A DNA stretch of 64,000 nt. Origin: Porogramme epimiltina (taxonomy: Eukaryota > Basidiomycota > Agaricomycetes > Polyporales > Polyporaceae). Below are positions 10,997 through 22,742 of this stretch, one piece after another; position 1 is the first letter of the stretch; each line of letters begins with the position of its first letter. Below the pieces are notes generated by a model, which saw nothing but the letters and a program-made list of their open reading frames with translations, was not told the DNA's origin and ran no database searches. The position numbers were made by a program, and so were the translations under genes. The stretch spans positions 1-64,000 of the forward strand of contig FTLJ01000087.1 in NCBI GenBank assembly GCA_900155495.1, read 5' to 3'.

Positions 10997-13900
10997 TCAC
11001 AGCCCGCGGCGCGCCCCGCGCCCCACCATGTTCGGCGACCCGTACGGCTGCTGAGGGGCAGGGGAGAACGACCACGGGGGCGACGGCGAGTGTTGCCCGA
11101 CAGGTGCGTACTGTTGAGGGCGTTGTGAGGGGTACTGGGGTGGCAGCGTGAACTGCGACGGGTACGGGCGGTGGAGAGTCACCTCGTGCATCGTGTCATC
11201 ATCGTACACTGCGGGCAGCAGAGGCGAGTGCATGGCCTCGCTGACAGGTGTGGCGTAGTTCAGGTCGACGTTGCTCCTACTTGCGACCATAGGGTCGAAG
11301 TACGCTTGGGTCTAGATCCCCGTGATTAGCATGAACGAATGCTGCGGGCCCCGCATAGAAGGTACCCACCTGGTTGAGTAATGGCTGGTTGTCGGGGATG
11401 TCAAGCGTCGTCATCTCGATCTCGGGCGTCGGGCCCTGCGCGAGGTAACGCTCGTAGCCTGCAATCCTCGACGGTGCTGGTGATGAACGGCCGCTTTCGG
11501 CGTAAGGTGCTTTTGGCTCCAGGAGCAGGTTCGACGATGCGATTGAACGTGTTTCCCAGTCGTCGCCGCGATCGCGCCTGTATAGTGCGGGGTCGTACGC
11601 AAGGTCGGTCTGGAACGCGCTAAGTTAGCGTTTTAAACCTGAGAACAAGCGGCTATAAGCTCACCTCTTGAATACCGGCAATCTTGACACCATCTGCGAC
11701 GACCGTCGCCTCCATCTTCTGTCCGCCCATGTCTGGTACCCTCGTGCTCTCGGTCTTGAGCTTGCCGCCGTACACTTGGGAGAGGAGGCTCGTCATGTTC
11801 GCGTGCACCATCGGCGTGAAGAGCTCCGAGTGGAGCGCCGGGTGCTCGAAGCGCTTCTCGAGGCGGTTGCGAGGGTTGTCGTTGCGCTGCGAGTGCACCT
11901 GCGCCTCGCGGAGCTCCTCCTCGCTCGGGATGTAGTGCCGGAACTTGGGCTGAAACGTGCGGCGGATGTACACCTTGAATATGAGGATGAAGAGGATTGG
12001 CGGGATGGTGACGAGCCAGTCGAGAGACTTGAACGAGTGCTGAAGGCCGATGGCTGAGAAACGGAAGGAGTGTTAGACGTGGGCCTTCTAGATAGACCGT
12101 CGAACTTACTCAGAACCATGATGCACTGCATGAGGACGGTTCCGGTGAGGAGACGGTTGATGACGACATTCCACATGCGCTGAGAGCTGCGTTAGCTTAG
12201 ACACAGTAAAGACAAACACAGAAAGACATACACCGCCGCTGTCCGTCTTTGAGTCGAATACGAACATAAGCTGGTACTTGTACACCCAGGAGCTGATCCA
12301 GAAGATGATCGCCGCTGCAACGACCACAAGGGGTGCAAGCGGGGCGAAGAACAAGCCAACGGCAGCCATGAACAACTATCGATGGCGTCAGTAGGTCACC
12401 TCGTCAGCCTCGGCATCTCAAAACATACCATGTTGGAGCTGAAGCGCACGTGAAGGTCAGCATACTATACCTACCGAACGCCTACAAAAGAGACTTACTA
12501 GTAAATCGCAAACTGGAACTCTGGAGGCTGTGTCCACTTCCGGATCTCACGAGGCGTCCGCCCCAAGAAGCTGACAAAGACCACGAGGTGAATCGTCGGG
12601 GGAATTGTCAGAAGATGGGTACACGTACTGGGTCTTAAAGGAGACAATGAACAGGTTCAGGACCTGTACCAGATCGAGCAGAGTTAGGAAAGTGTGGAGC
12701 GCGAAGTACGTCAGCCAATACGAGGACTGGGCGATGTACGTCTCTTTTATTGTTTCTGGGATCTCTACAATTGCCAATACCATGATTGGTCTATACTCTA
12801 CACAGTGAGACGCATCCAACACGCACTGTGGAAGTTATCGAACACCTCCTGAGTGCTGGCATGTTTGTCGACGAGTGAAGTGATTTGCTTGGCTGCGTCT
12901 GCGTAGCGCAAACGCAAATGTCAACCACCGCGGCACAATCAACGCGCGAGCCCCGAGGGGGCGTGCCGCCGGAAACCTAGTAGTGTCACTTACCGAAGAT
13001 AACCCCGATCAGCGTGAAAATGATCAGCTGCGAGATGATCAGGAACGCGTAGTAGTGCGCCACGACCGCGCGGTCCATGCGCGAGTGTGCGTGTTCCATG
13101 AACATCGTCAGCTTGTGCATGATGATCCGGAGCGCCCAGCCGAACAGTGTGGAGACCGCGGTGGGCAACACACCGGAAATGAAGGTGAAGGTACCAGGCG
13201 AGGACTCGGACCACGACTTGAGGAGCTGGACGTAGGCTGTGAGCTGCATCGGATGTTGTAGGTGGGAGAACCAATTACTACTACGAGTCTCAGATCTGAT
13301 GCCAGCGGCGACGTACGGATGCGAGGTTCGCCAGTAGGGAGATGATCAGCAGGGGAATGGTGTTGAAGGCGCAGACTGCGATGAGCCACAACCACCCAAC
13401 AGTTTGTGCGCGCCGCATTTCAGCATGGCTCCGACCGAGGTTCTTCCATACCTGTATGCGCAGTCAGCTCTGTAAGATGTAGACAAGTAGGGGGCGCACA
13501 TACGATGTCTTTAGGGTTCGGAGCGAGGGTCACAGCAGAGCCCTTGGGTGACTTGTGTCTGAACATGTTCGCGACAATATGCGCGTAGGGAATCGCGGCA
13601 ATGGACGCGAAGCCGTAGTTCTCGGGCTTGCGCAGGTCGATCTGTTTCCGGAATTCCTCAACTGCGCGCCCAGCACGCTGCAGCTTTGCGCTAGCCGGTC
13701 GGAGTGACGTCAGGACAGCATTAATGCAGGCGACCAGACTCTGACGTACGTGTAGTGGTCGATCGCGTCCTTCTTCTCGCCACCCATGCCGAGGAATCCA
13801 CCGATGGTGATAGTGGGCCGCTTCTTGCCAATCTTCCCGCCCTTGAGGTACTTCACCAGTACGGCTTCAAGTTCGCGCACCGCATCGTTGTGGTGTTCGA

Positions 13901-15529
13901 TGAGCTCGGGAAGACGGCCCACCTTGCGACCGATGTGCACTGACGTCGTGGGGTAGGAGACGTGGACGGACTCGAAGATTGCGCGGAGGCCCTCGTCGGA
14001 CTGGAGCTTCCTCGGCACGTTGTTCACCATCAGCGTGCGCGCGTAGAAGGACTGCATGTACTCGGGCGAGCGGAACCACTCGCGCCGCAGCCGCACCACC
14101 TCGCGCCAGTGCCAGTACACGAAGCTGATGACGAGGAACGTGATGACGTAGGTAACGGCAACGTGTGCGTACAGGATGTCTCCTCCCAGGTCTCTGATAG
14201 TGAGCATAGACAATATGTCGCGATCCTTCGATTCGACATTCTTGAGGTTGTAGGTGACGTTGATAGGGATGGTAACAGCACAGGTGATGAAAGCGATGGC
14301 GGAGAAGAGCCACCGGCAGAGGCGGTTGAACCGGAGGTAGATGGCCGCGTCGAGGCCGATCTTGTCGACGAGTTCGGGCTCCTTGGTGTGTAGAAGTGGG
14401 GAGACCCAGCCGAGGAAGGAATCGGAAGCGCGTGGGGGAGCTTTGCCGTTAACATGGTACTTGACTTTTGGCTCGTAGATCATCTGGAATTGAAACAATT
14501 AGACGCATGCAACCAAAATAAAGGCCAAGACAAGGGGTGAACCCTAGAGAGAAGGAACCAATTCTTAACGCGTTCACGTAGACCGCCCGTAGCCTACACA
14601 GACTGATTGGGGAATGCGCGGCAGCTTCTGTGGAATTACTTGGACGATGGAGATTTGTGAGGCCTGCCTCATGCTACGAGCGGGCCGCCAGCCAGTACAT
14701 AGTACAGACACGTACACGCAGTTAGTGCACCGCCGCGGAGGTAGAGAGAGTCGGCTGGCCAGCGTGTACACCAGTCGCCTCAGTGACGGGGATCCACGAA
14801 CACAGGTACTGAGTCCCCGCGCCAGCGTGTGTCCTGTGGCCGCTCGTCGGGCAACGCGCTTGAAGTTCGTGTCGGTGAAAAGGTACCCAAACACAAGTCA
14901 CATGACGCCCAGGATTATCACGCGGGAAAATCAGGCGCGCCCACGCTCTCAGGCTCATACAATGAGCGTATTAGTCATTGATTGCTCTGGGAGCGGACAT
15001 TTTTGCGGACGTGGGCGAGTACGGCAAGGGGCCTATTGACGGGAAGACTGCCACAAGTGCAGCTATGGCGTAGTAGACGAGACCTCCTCTGGCCCTGGCA
15101 GATCATGTGCGCAACAGTGCATTCGTCGTGCCCGAAACGCGCACCGAACGCGTTTTTGAGAGACATCTCTCAGGGGCCAGCATACACCATTTAAAACTTC
15201 CTGACGCTCACAGGATAGCGCTCCGAGCGTTAGGGTACCATCGAGGTAGACAAGGACCAACGGGTGCAGTGGATAGGCAGGGATAGGAGAAATGCTGGGA
15301 AGTGAGAAATAACTCCCCTTTTTCCTAGTTCTAAGGACATCGAAGAGGATAACGGTTGCAAACTAAATTCGCCCGCCAGGTCAGTGCCACCACCCACTAC
15401 GCTGTCTGGCACTAGCGGTGAACTCACGGAAATACCCAACATTAACTTTACCTGGAAGGTGACAGCTGCAGGCGTCAGCGTCCGTTGATTAGTCGACTCG
15501 TCGATAATGCTGGTAATTTCGTCAGACAT
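10997..15529 (-). CDS. CSC1/OSCA (DUF221) cation channel-like protein, tandem copy A, possibly damaged
   Basis: Family: hyperosmolality-gated or mechanosensitive calcium-permeable channels (RSN1_TM, cytosolic PHM7 domain, RSN1_7TM; PF13967, PF14703, PF02714). Exon 1 (15529-15428) begins MSDEITSIID; exon 2 starts FATVILFDVLRTR; exon 3 (14483-13750) holds HTKEPELVDKIGLDA, the TCAVTIPINVTYNL helix and SFYARTLMVNNVP; later exons carry TLIGVIFG, SSWVYKYQLMFVF and YIPSEEEL, and the last exon ends GRGARRGL. Two differences from copy B matter. The donor after exon 2 reads GGGAGT instead of GTGAGC. The Gln-rich C-terminal tail is shortened by about 66 residues. Without a normal donor, intron 2 (about 830 nt) might be retained, or an alternative 5' end used. 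The channel core itself is open and highly similar to copy B. Confidence 0.82.
12429..12438 (-). other. 10-nt micro-exon in CSC1 copy A
   Basis: The upstream exon ends ATTTACTA before GTAAGT, this micro-exon reads CTCCAACATG between a GCTTCAG acceptor and a GTATGT donor, and the next exon starts TTGTTCATGG. Joining gives Y-Y-S-N-M-L-F-M, matching the family and copy B. Confidence 0.8.
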
Positions 15530-17358
15530 GGTGGGAGAAGGCTGAGGATGGGATGCCCGCTTGACGGAGAAGCGGATAAGTCAGCTGGACCGGGACAGAT
15601 GTGTGTGCAGCACGGACAGGGAGAGCCTGAGAGGGACCTGGGAGGGAATGGGGCGGCGGGATGGTAGAAAACGAGAGGAATTGCGGAGAGTGCTGTCGAC
15701 TCGGGGAGGCACTAAGCACCCCTCAGATGAATCAGCGTGGTACTTATCGTCCCGCTGAGTCTGTTAGGTAGGCCCCCAGTATACAACTAGCGGAACGGAG
15801 CGCTGAAGAGGCACATGCAACCTTTCTCCTCTTTTCCTCCTCGCCTATTTTCTCTTCCTGTCGCCCTCGTCCTTGATCCCATATCGTACTCAATTTTCTC
15901 CAAACCCTAGCTGTCAGCATTTTCCGCACTTTTTTGGGTTTCTTGATACCCCCACTTCCTCGCTAAAATGCATCACAACTTCTCATCTAATCTGTCAATT
16001 CCGGCGGGAAACACCCAGCTAGCCACTGGCTTGGCGAACCAGAGCCAGAGCTATATCTACGGCACCCAGAACATCGAAAGAAGCATGACGGGCCTCCCCC
16101 ATTCTTGGCGAACTAAAAAACTGAGGCAGGGGATTGACTTTCCACGGAAGTAACGTAAAAGCATAAAAGGCAACGAAGAGGAAATCCACGCCGGGTGGGC
16201 CCTTATAGGGCAAGAGAAGAAAGGCTTTGGAATGTATTTTACTTTTTCAACTGGATGCTCGCTCAGATGTAAGACCCTGAGGCTGAAGCCTGGGCCCCTT
16301 CGAACGCGACAGCGGCAAGGCCAGCGCTGTGAGGAAAATGAAATGCAAAGCTCGTAAGTACTGGCACCGGAACAGAAGCCTCAGACGGAGCACCCTCCAA
16401 TTCTGAACAAGCCGCCGCCCCATGCCAACCAGTACACCCACGCCAACCAGAGACAGAGCCAACCTACCGGGCCCGAACAGATCCAGCAGCCACCAACCCA
16501 GGGACTCAAGTCGGCGCCAGGCTCTCGGCGAGGCTCGAAGGCATCCGCACTACTACCATTTGGGTCCTCGCCGCGCAATAGTACGTACTACCCTGAGCCT
16601 GGCATCGCAGCCCACTGGGTGCCAGGGCCAGCGCTCTCATAGCAACCCCAGATACACAGTGGGCCACCACGCCAGCTCCCGCCGACGACCTCATGGTGGC
16701 TCAAACAACCACCCAAGCGTCACGCATTGCGGCTGCAACGATCGCTGGCTACGACAGTTAATGCATTTGCTTAATCTCGGAACCAGGAAAGAGACCAGAA
16801 AAGACAGTACGGATTGCTACAGCGCGGCCGTGTGGCCGCTCAAGGTATGTACATACATATGTACGTCCGTACGGCGAGTTGGGAATAGGGGACGAGGAGT
16901 CCGTATACCGCAACGGCGTAGTGGTGCCTCTCGGGGGCGCCCTCTAGGTCTAGTGTATACGCGGGTGATCAGCGCCGCATGGGAGAGAGCGAGGGAGCGT
17001 ATCGGATGATCGAGAGTGCGCGGGGGTGCGGCGGGGAGCAGGGAACGAGGGGAGGGAGAGAGGAGGGGGGCGAAGTCCTGGGTCCAAAACTAGTGCACAG
17101 AGAGGGAGAGAAAGGTCGTGACAGGTGCATAAATGGAGCAAAGCTGGGAGATTGTAAACTACTACTAATAGCCCGTCAAGGTACGATAAGACGACAGACA
17201 CCACACCACACACACACCGCGCCCCGAAAGACAAAAGCCTACATCGCCGCACCCCGACACGGCGGCGGTGCGGCCCTTCTTGGTTCCCCAGCGCCGCCGC
17301 GGTCTAGCCGCGGGCGCGCGAATGAGCGAGCGAGCGTGCAGAGTGCTCAGCTCGGTGC
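15530..17358. other. Spacer between CSC1 copies with possible decayed coding pieces
   Basis: Homology to the 5' flank of copy B runs to about 15700. A plus-strand ATG at 15968 opens 61 codons, and a Gln/Pro-rich frame runs from about 16370 to 16640 with a TAG and then continues, which looks like a broken gene; I cannot name it. Sequence from 16757 matches the 3' flank of copy A at 10780. A block of about 389 nt (16831-17219) is present here but absent from copy A. Confidence 0.4.
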
Positions 17359-20300
17359 TCAGAACCCGCGGCGCGCCCCGCGCCCCGCCATGTTCGGCGA
17401 CCCGTCGTCGTTGAGGCCGGGCGGCGGTGTCGGTGCGTGGCTCGCGTACGAGTCGGGCGACATCCGGCTCCCGCTCAGCCCGGGCTGGCTCGGATACCGC
17501 CCGTGCGTCCCGAAGTAGTCCTGCCCCTGCTGCTGCTGCTGCTGTTGCTGCTGGGGGTAGTACTGCTGCGGCCCCGGCGAGTACGTCCGCTGCGGCGACG
17601 CGTACGGCTGCTGGGGGGCGGGGGAGAACGATCGTGGGGGCGACGGTGAGTGTTGCCCTACGGGTGCGTACTGTTGTGGGCGTTGTGAGGGGTACTGGGG
17701 TGGCGGCGTGAACTGCGAGGGGTACGGGCGGTGGAGAGTCGCCTCGTGCATCGTGTCTGCGCCGTACACTGCGGGCAGCAGAGGCGAGTGCATGGCCTCG
17801 CTGACAGGCGTGGCGTAGTTCAGGTCGACGTTGCTCCTACTTGCGACCATAGGGTCGAAGTAGCCCTGAGTCTAGATTCCCATGATTAGCATGAGCGAGT
17901 GCTGCGGGCTCCGCAGAGAGGTACGCACCTGGTTGAGTAATGGCTGGTTGTCGGGGATGTCAAGCCTCGTCATCTCGATCTCGGGCGTCGGGCCCTGCGC
18001 GAGGTAACGTTCGTAGCCAGCGATCTTCGACGGTGCTGGTGATGAACGACCACTCTCAGCGTAAGGCGCTTTTGGCTCCATTAGCATGTTCGACGAAGCG
18101 ACCGAACGTGTTTCCCAGTCGTCGCCGCGGTCGCGCCTGTATAGTGCAGGATCGTACGCAAGGTCGGTCTGGAACGCGAAGTTAGCGACATAGCTCTAAG
18201 AACGAATGGATAAAGGCTAACCTCTTGAATACCAGCAATCCTGATACCATCCGCGACGACGGTAGCCTCCATCTTCTGTCCGCCCATGTCTTGCACCCTC
18301 GTGCTCTCGGTCTTGAGCTTCCCGCTGTACACTTGCGAGAGGAGGCTCGTCATGTTCGCGTGCACCATCGGCGTGAAGAGCTCCGAGTGGAGCGCCGGGT
18401 GCCCGAAGCGCTTCTCGAGACGATTGCGCGCGTTGTCGTTGCGCTGCGAGTGCACCTGCGCCTCCTGGAGCTCCTCCTCGCTCGGGATGTAGTAACTAAA
18501 CTTGGGCTGGAACGTGCGGCGGATGTAGACCTTGAAGATGAGGATGAAGAGGATCGGCGGGATGGTGGCGAGCCAGTTGAGCGACTTGAATGAGTGTTGA
18601 AGGCCGATAGCTGAAGAGAAGAACGAGTGTAAGACTTCGAACTTTTGAATAGACAGTACCACTTACTCAGAACCATGATCAACTGCATGAGGACAGTTCC
18701 CGCGAGGAGACGGTTGATGACGACGTTCCACATGCGCTGAGGGCTGCGTCAGCTGGAATACAGTATAGACGAACGCAGAAGGACATACACCGCCACTCTC
18801 CGTCTTCGAGACGAACACAAACATGAGCTGGTACTTGTACACCCAGGAGCTGATCCAGAAGATGATCGCCGCTGCAACGACCACGAGGGGCGCGAGCGGG
18901 GCGAAAAACAGGCCAACGGCAGCCATGAACAGCTATCGATAACGTCAGTATGTTACCCCGTCGGCCTCGGCATCTCAAACATACCATGTTCGAGCTAAAG
19001 CACACGTGAAGGTTAGCACATGCCCATCGCGCACCCACAAAACAAACTTACTAGTAGATCGCGAACTGGAACTCCGGAGGCTGTGTCCACTCCCGGATCT
19101 CACGAGGCGTCCGGCCCAAGAAGCTGACAAAGACCACGAGGTGAGTCGACAAAGGAACTGCGCAAAGACGGGGACACGTACTGGGTCTTGAACGAGACGA
19201 TGAACAGGTTCAGGAGCTGTGCGAGATCGAACAGGACCAGGAAACCGCGGAGCGGGAAGTACGTCAGCCAGTACGAGGACTGGTCGATGTACGTCTCGTT
19301 GATCGTCTCCGGGATGTCTACAGCGCCATGATCAGTCTACGCTCCACGCGGTGAGGCGCGCACGCCATGCATCCAACACGCACTGTGGAAGTTGTCGAAG
19401 ATCTCCTGGATGCTCGCGTGCTTGCCGACGAGCGACACGATCTGCTTGACCGCATCTGCACAGCGCAAACCGCAAACGTCAGCCGCCGCGGACACAATCA
19501 ATGCGCAAATACCCCGAGGGGGGCTGCCGCCGGAAACCGGGGAGATTCACTTACTGAAGATGACCCCGATCAGCGTGAAGATGATCAGCTGCGAGATGAT
19601 CAGGAACGCGTAGTAGCGCGCCACGACCGCGCGGTCCATGCGCGAGTGCGTGTGTGCGCCCATGAACTTGGTGAGCTTGCGCATGATGATCGGGAGCGCC
19701 CAGCCGAACAGCGCAGAGACCGCGGGGGGCAGCACACCGGAGATGAAGGTGAAGATGCCGGGCGAGGACTCGGACCACGACTCGAGGAACGGGACGTATG
19801 CGGTGAGCTGCGTGGGGGAGCGGGTGTGGGAGGCGGACGGATCAATCACTGCTGCGAGTCTCAGATTCGGTGGCGACGACGTACGGATGCGAGGTTCGCG
19901 AGTAGGGAGATGATCAGCAGGGGAATGGTGTTGAAGGCGCAGACTGCGATGAGCCACAACCACCCAATCGTCTGGGCGCGGCGCATTTCAGCCTGGCTCC
20001 GGCCGAGGTTCTTCCATACCTGTATGCGCAGTCAGTTGTGTGAGATGTAGGCAAGTAGGAGGCGCGCATACGATGTCTTTGGGGTTCGGAGCGAGCGTTA
20101 CAGCAGAGCCCTTGGGCGATTTGTGTCTGAGCATATTCGCGACGATATGCGCGTAAGGGACCGCGGCCATCGACGCGAAGCCGTAGTTCTCGGGCTTGCG
20201 CAGGTCGATCTGTTTCCGGAATTCCTCAACCGCGCGCTCAGCACGCTGCAGCTTTGCGCTAGCCGGTCGGAGTGACGTCAGGACAGCATCAATGCAGGCG

Positions 20301-22008
20301 AGCAGACTCTGACGTACGTGTAGTGGTCGATCGCGTCCTTCTTTTCGCCACCCATGCCGAGGAATCCACCAATGGTGATGGTAGGCCGCTTCTTGCCAAT
20401 CTTCCCGCCCTTGAGGTACTTCACCAGTACGGCTTCGAGCTCGCGCACCGCGTCGTTGTGGTACTCGATGAGCTCGGGAAGGCGGCCAACCTTACGACCG
20501 ATATGCACCGACGTCGTGGGGTAGGGGACGTGGACGGACTCGAAGATTGCGCGGAGGCCCTCGTCGGACTGCAGCTTCTTCGGCACGTTGTTCACCATCA
20601 GCGTGCGCGCGTAGAAAGACTGCATGTACTCGGGCGAGCGGAACCACTCGCGCCGCAGCCGCACCACCTCGCGCCAGTGCCAGTACACGAAGCCGATGAC
20701 GAGGAACGTGATGACGTAGGTGACCGCAACGTGTGCGTACAGGATATCTCCTCCCAGGTCTCGGATGGTGAGCATGGATAGAATGTCGCGATCCTTCGAC
20801 TCGACATTCTTGAGGTTGTAGGTGACGTTGATAGGGATGGTAACAGCACAGGTGATGAAAGCGATAGCGGAGAAGAGCCACCGGCAGAGGCGGTTGAAGC
20901 GGAGATAGATGGCCGCGTCGAGACCGATCTTGTCGACGAGTTCGGGCTCCTTGGTGTGTAGGAGTGGGGAGACCCAGCCGAGGAAGGAGTCGGAAGCACG
21001 TGGGGGAGCCTTGTCGCCAACATGGTACTTGACTTTTGGCTCGTAGATGATCTGTGTTCGAGGAAGTTAGGCGCATGTCACTGCGGGAGAAGGGGCCGAT
21101 CTCAGAAACGTCGATGTCGCTCGCTCATCGCCTGCGCAAACTGGCTGGGGGGCGCGCGGCATCCCCTGGGGTTAACTCTCACGGTGGAGATCGAGACCTC
21201 CCTCGTACGAGCGGGCCGCTCGCTACAGCCGCGCGCACGCATTGAGTACGCAACCGCGGAGGTAGGGAGACAGCTGGCCAGCGTGTGTCCCGTGGCCACT
21301 GTGCGGGAAGCGAATGCCATCGCGCATGCCCCACGCCGTGTCCAACGTGTTGGTCAAAGTCTAACAGAGACAAGCTGGTGTCCCGACATAGGTCGCACAG
21401 CGCCCTGGATGCTCCCGCGAGGTAACCAGGCCCGCCCACGGTCTCATACGGCGGGCGCACTAGTCAATGATGGCTCGAGGAGCAGACATTTTCGCGTGAG
21501 GGGGCAGGTACGCAAGGGGCCTGTTGACAGAAAAACAACGCGGCAAATGCGGGGTATAAGGAGACCTCCCGGAGGAGGGTTGACTGGGCCCCGCAAAACA
21601 TGCCCGCAGTGCATTTGCCGCACCCGAAACGCGCACCAAACGTGTCTTCGGGGGAGCCCCACCAGCACCCACTATCCAAGCCTTCTCCACGCGCCCAGGA
21701 TACCCCGAGCGTCGGGATAGACGAGGTCTAGCGGGTGTATGCGCAGGAGTAGGAGCAGGGGCGGGAAAGGAGGAAGTGAACGCGTGCAAAGACTAAATGC
21801 TCACCTTATTCCTTGGCCGAAGGATGTTGAAGAGGAAGACAGTTGCAAACTGGGTTCGACGGCCAAGTCAACGCCACCACCCGCTACGCCGTCCGCACGG
21901 TCTACTCACGGAAATACCCAACATCAACCCGACCTGGGAGGCGACAGCCACGGGCGCCAGCGTCCGCTGACTGGTCGTCTCGTTGATAATGTCGGTAATG
22001 TCGGACAT
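17359..22008 (-). CDS. CSC1/OSCA (DUF221) cation channel-like protein, tandem copy B
   Basis: Intact-looking paralogue of the gene at 10997. Exons read with confidence: 22008-21910, 21849-21805, 21051-20318, 20258-20072, 20019-19885, 19807-19555, 19455-19384, 19317-19182, then a 10-nt micro-exon at 18985-18994 and further exons to the stop at 17359. The phases agree throughout. The protein is roughly 1,000 residues: an N-terminal helix (MSDITDIINE onward), HTKEPELVDKIGLDA, a cytosolic domain with the SFYARTLMVNNVPKK and VPYPTTSVHIGRKV blocks, then the multi-span channel region (FISGVLPPAVSALFGW, ISQLIIFTLIGVIF, SSWVYKYQLMFVF) and a long Pro/Gln/Tyr-rich cytosolic tail with a nine-Gln run. It should act in the plasma membrane in osmotic or mechanical calcium signalling; this is family knowledge. 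Intron 2 is long (about 750 nt) and has a homologue in copy A. Confidence 0.9.
17527..17553 (-). repeat. CAG/CAA microsatellite coding a nine-glutamine tract
   Basis: Nine trinucleotide units (plus strand CTG with one TTG) encode poly-Gln in the C-terminal tail of CSC1 copy B. Such tracts vary in length between strains. The tract is absent from copy A. Confidence 0.9.
18985..18994 (-). other. 10-nt micro-exon in CSC1 copy B
   Basis: Reads CTCGAACATG between a GCTTTAG acceptor and a GTATG donor. It has the same position and length as in copy A, and both phases are preserved only if it is included. Confidence 0.8.
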
Positions 22009-22742
22009 GGTAGGAGAGGGGGGAGGAGGGGAGGGGGGAGGGGTTTGGACGAGTCGATTGTGCCCGCTCGAAGGCGAAGTGGAGGAGTCCGCTGGACCGG
22101 GGCGGAGGCGTGTGCAGCTCGGGGAGAGAGAGAAGGAGGGAAGGGGCGGCGGGATGGGGGAAGACAAGAAAGCGCGGGGAGCGTTGTCGAGCGGCGCTGA
22201 GCTCGCCTCGAATGGAGAGTTGGGAACAAAAGCGACGGCCTCGTCTCGGGCGCTTGTGGCTATGACCGGCGTCCAGGCACGCCCGGGTGTTGTAAATCAC
22301 TCTTTTACCCGAACTTATACTCCCGTTATACAGTAACACGGCATCCCTATCCCGTCTTGTTCCATAACCCTGAAAATTGAACACAAGGGTCCCGCCTTCA
22401 AGCCTCCGCAGCCACCCTTGTATTTCCGCGCAAACCGTGCAGCAATTGGGGTTCGTGCACGCACCGTGACCCCGCACCGACGTCGAGGACGCCACCCCCG
22501 ACGGCGACCAGGCCCCAGGTCGCAGTCCCTGCTCCACTCGCAGCACAGGAACTCCACCGCGGCCTCCACAGCCCACCGAGCCGGTCCGAGGCGCGTCTCG
22601 CGTAAAACCAAGGCCACCTCGTCCGCACGCCGCCCCGATCCGTCGCGGCGCGATCAGTCGCAGCACCGCCGGCGGCAAGCCGACCGCGCCGCCGCCCCCC
22701 ACCGACGCCCCCCACGACGCAGCGCCACGCACGGCGCACGCC
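22009..22742. promoter_or_regulatory. Divergent intergenic region between CSC1 copy B and the YIH1-like gene
   Basis: Start codons are 734 bp apart. The part next to CSC1 copy B is G/A-rich and matches the 5' flank of copy A. From about 22490 the plus strand could encode an N-terminal extension of the YIH1-like protein; one frame is open from there to the ATG at 22743. Confidence 0.45.

Noticed and set aside
10069..11151. Plus-strand open frame of 360 codons
   Set aside because: Ser/Arg/Thr-rich shadow frame of the GT8 gene running on into the opposite strand of CSC1 copy A.
16200..16260. Velvet-domain gene
   Set aside because: Only a short run (GMYFTFS...) resembles the family; flanking velvet motifs are missing, so no assignment was made.
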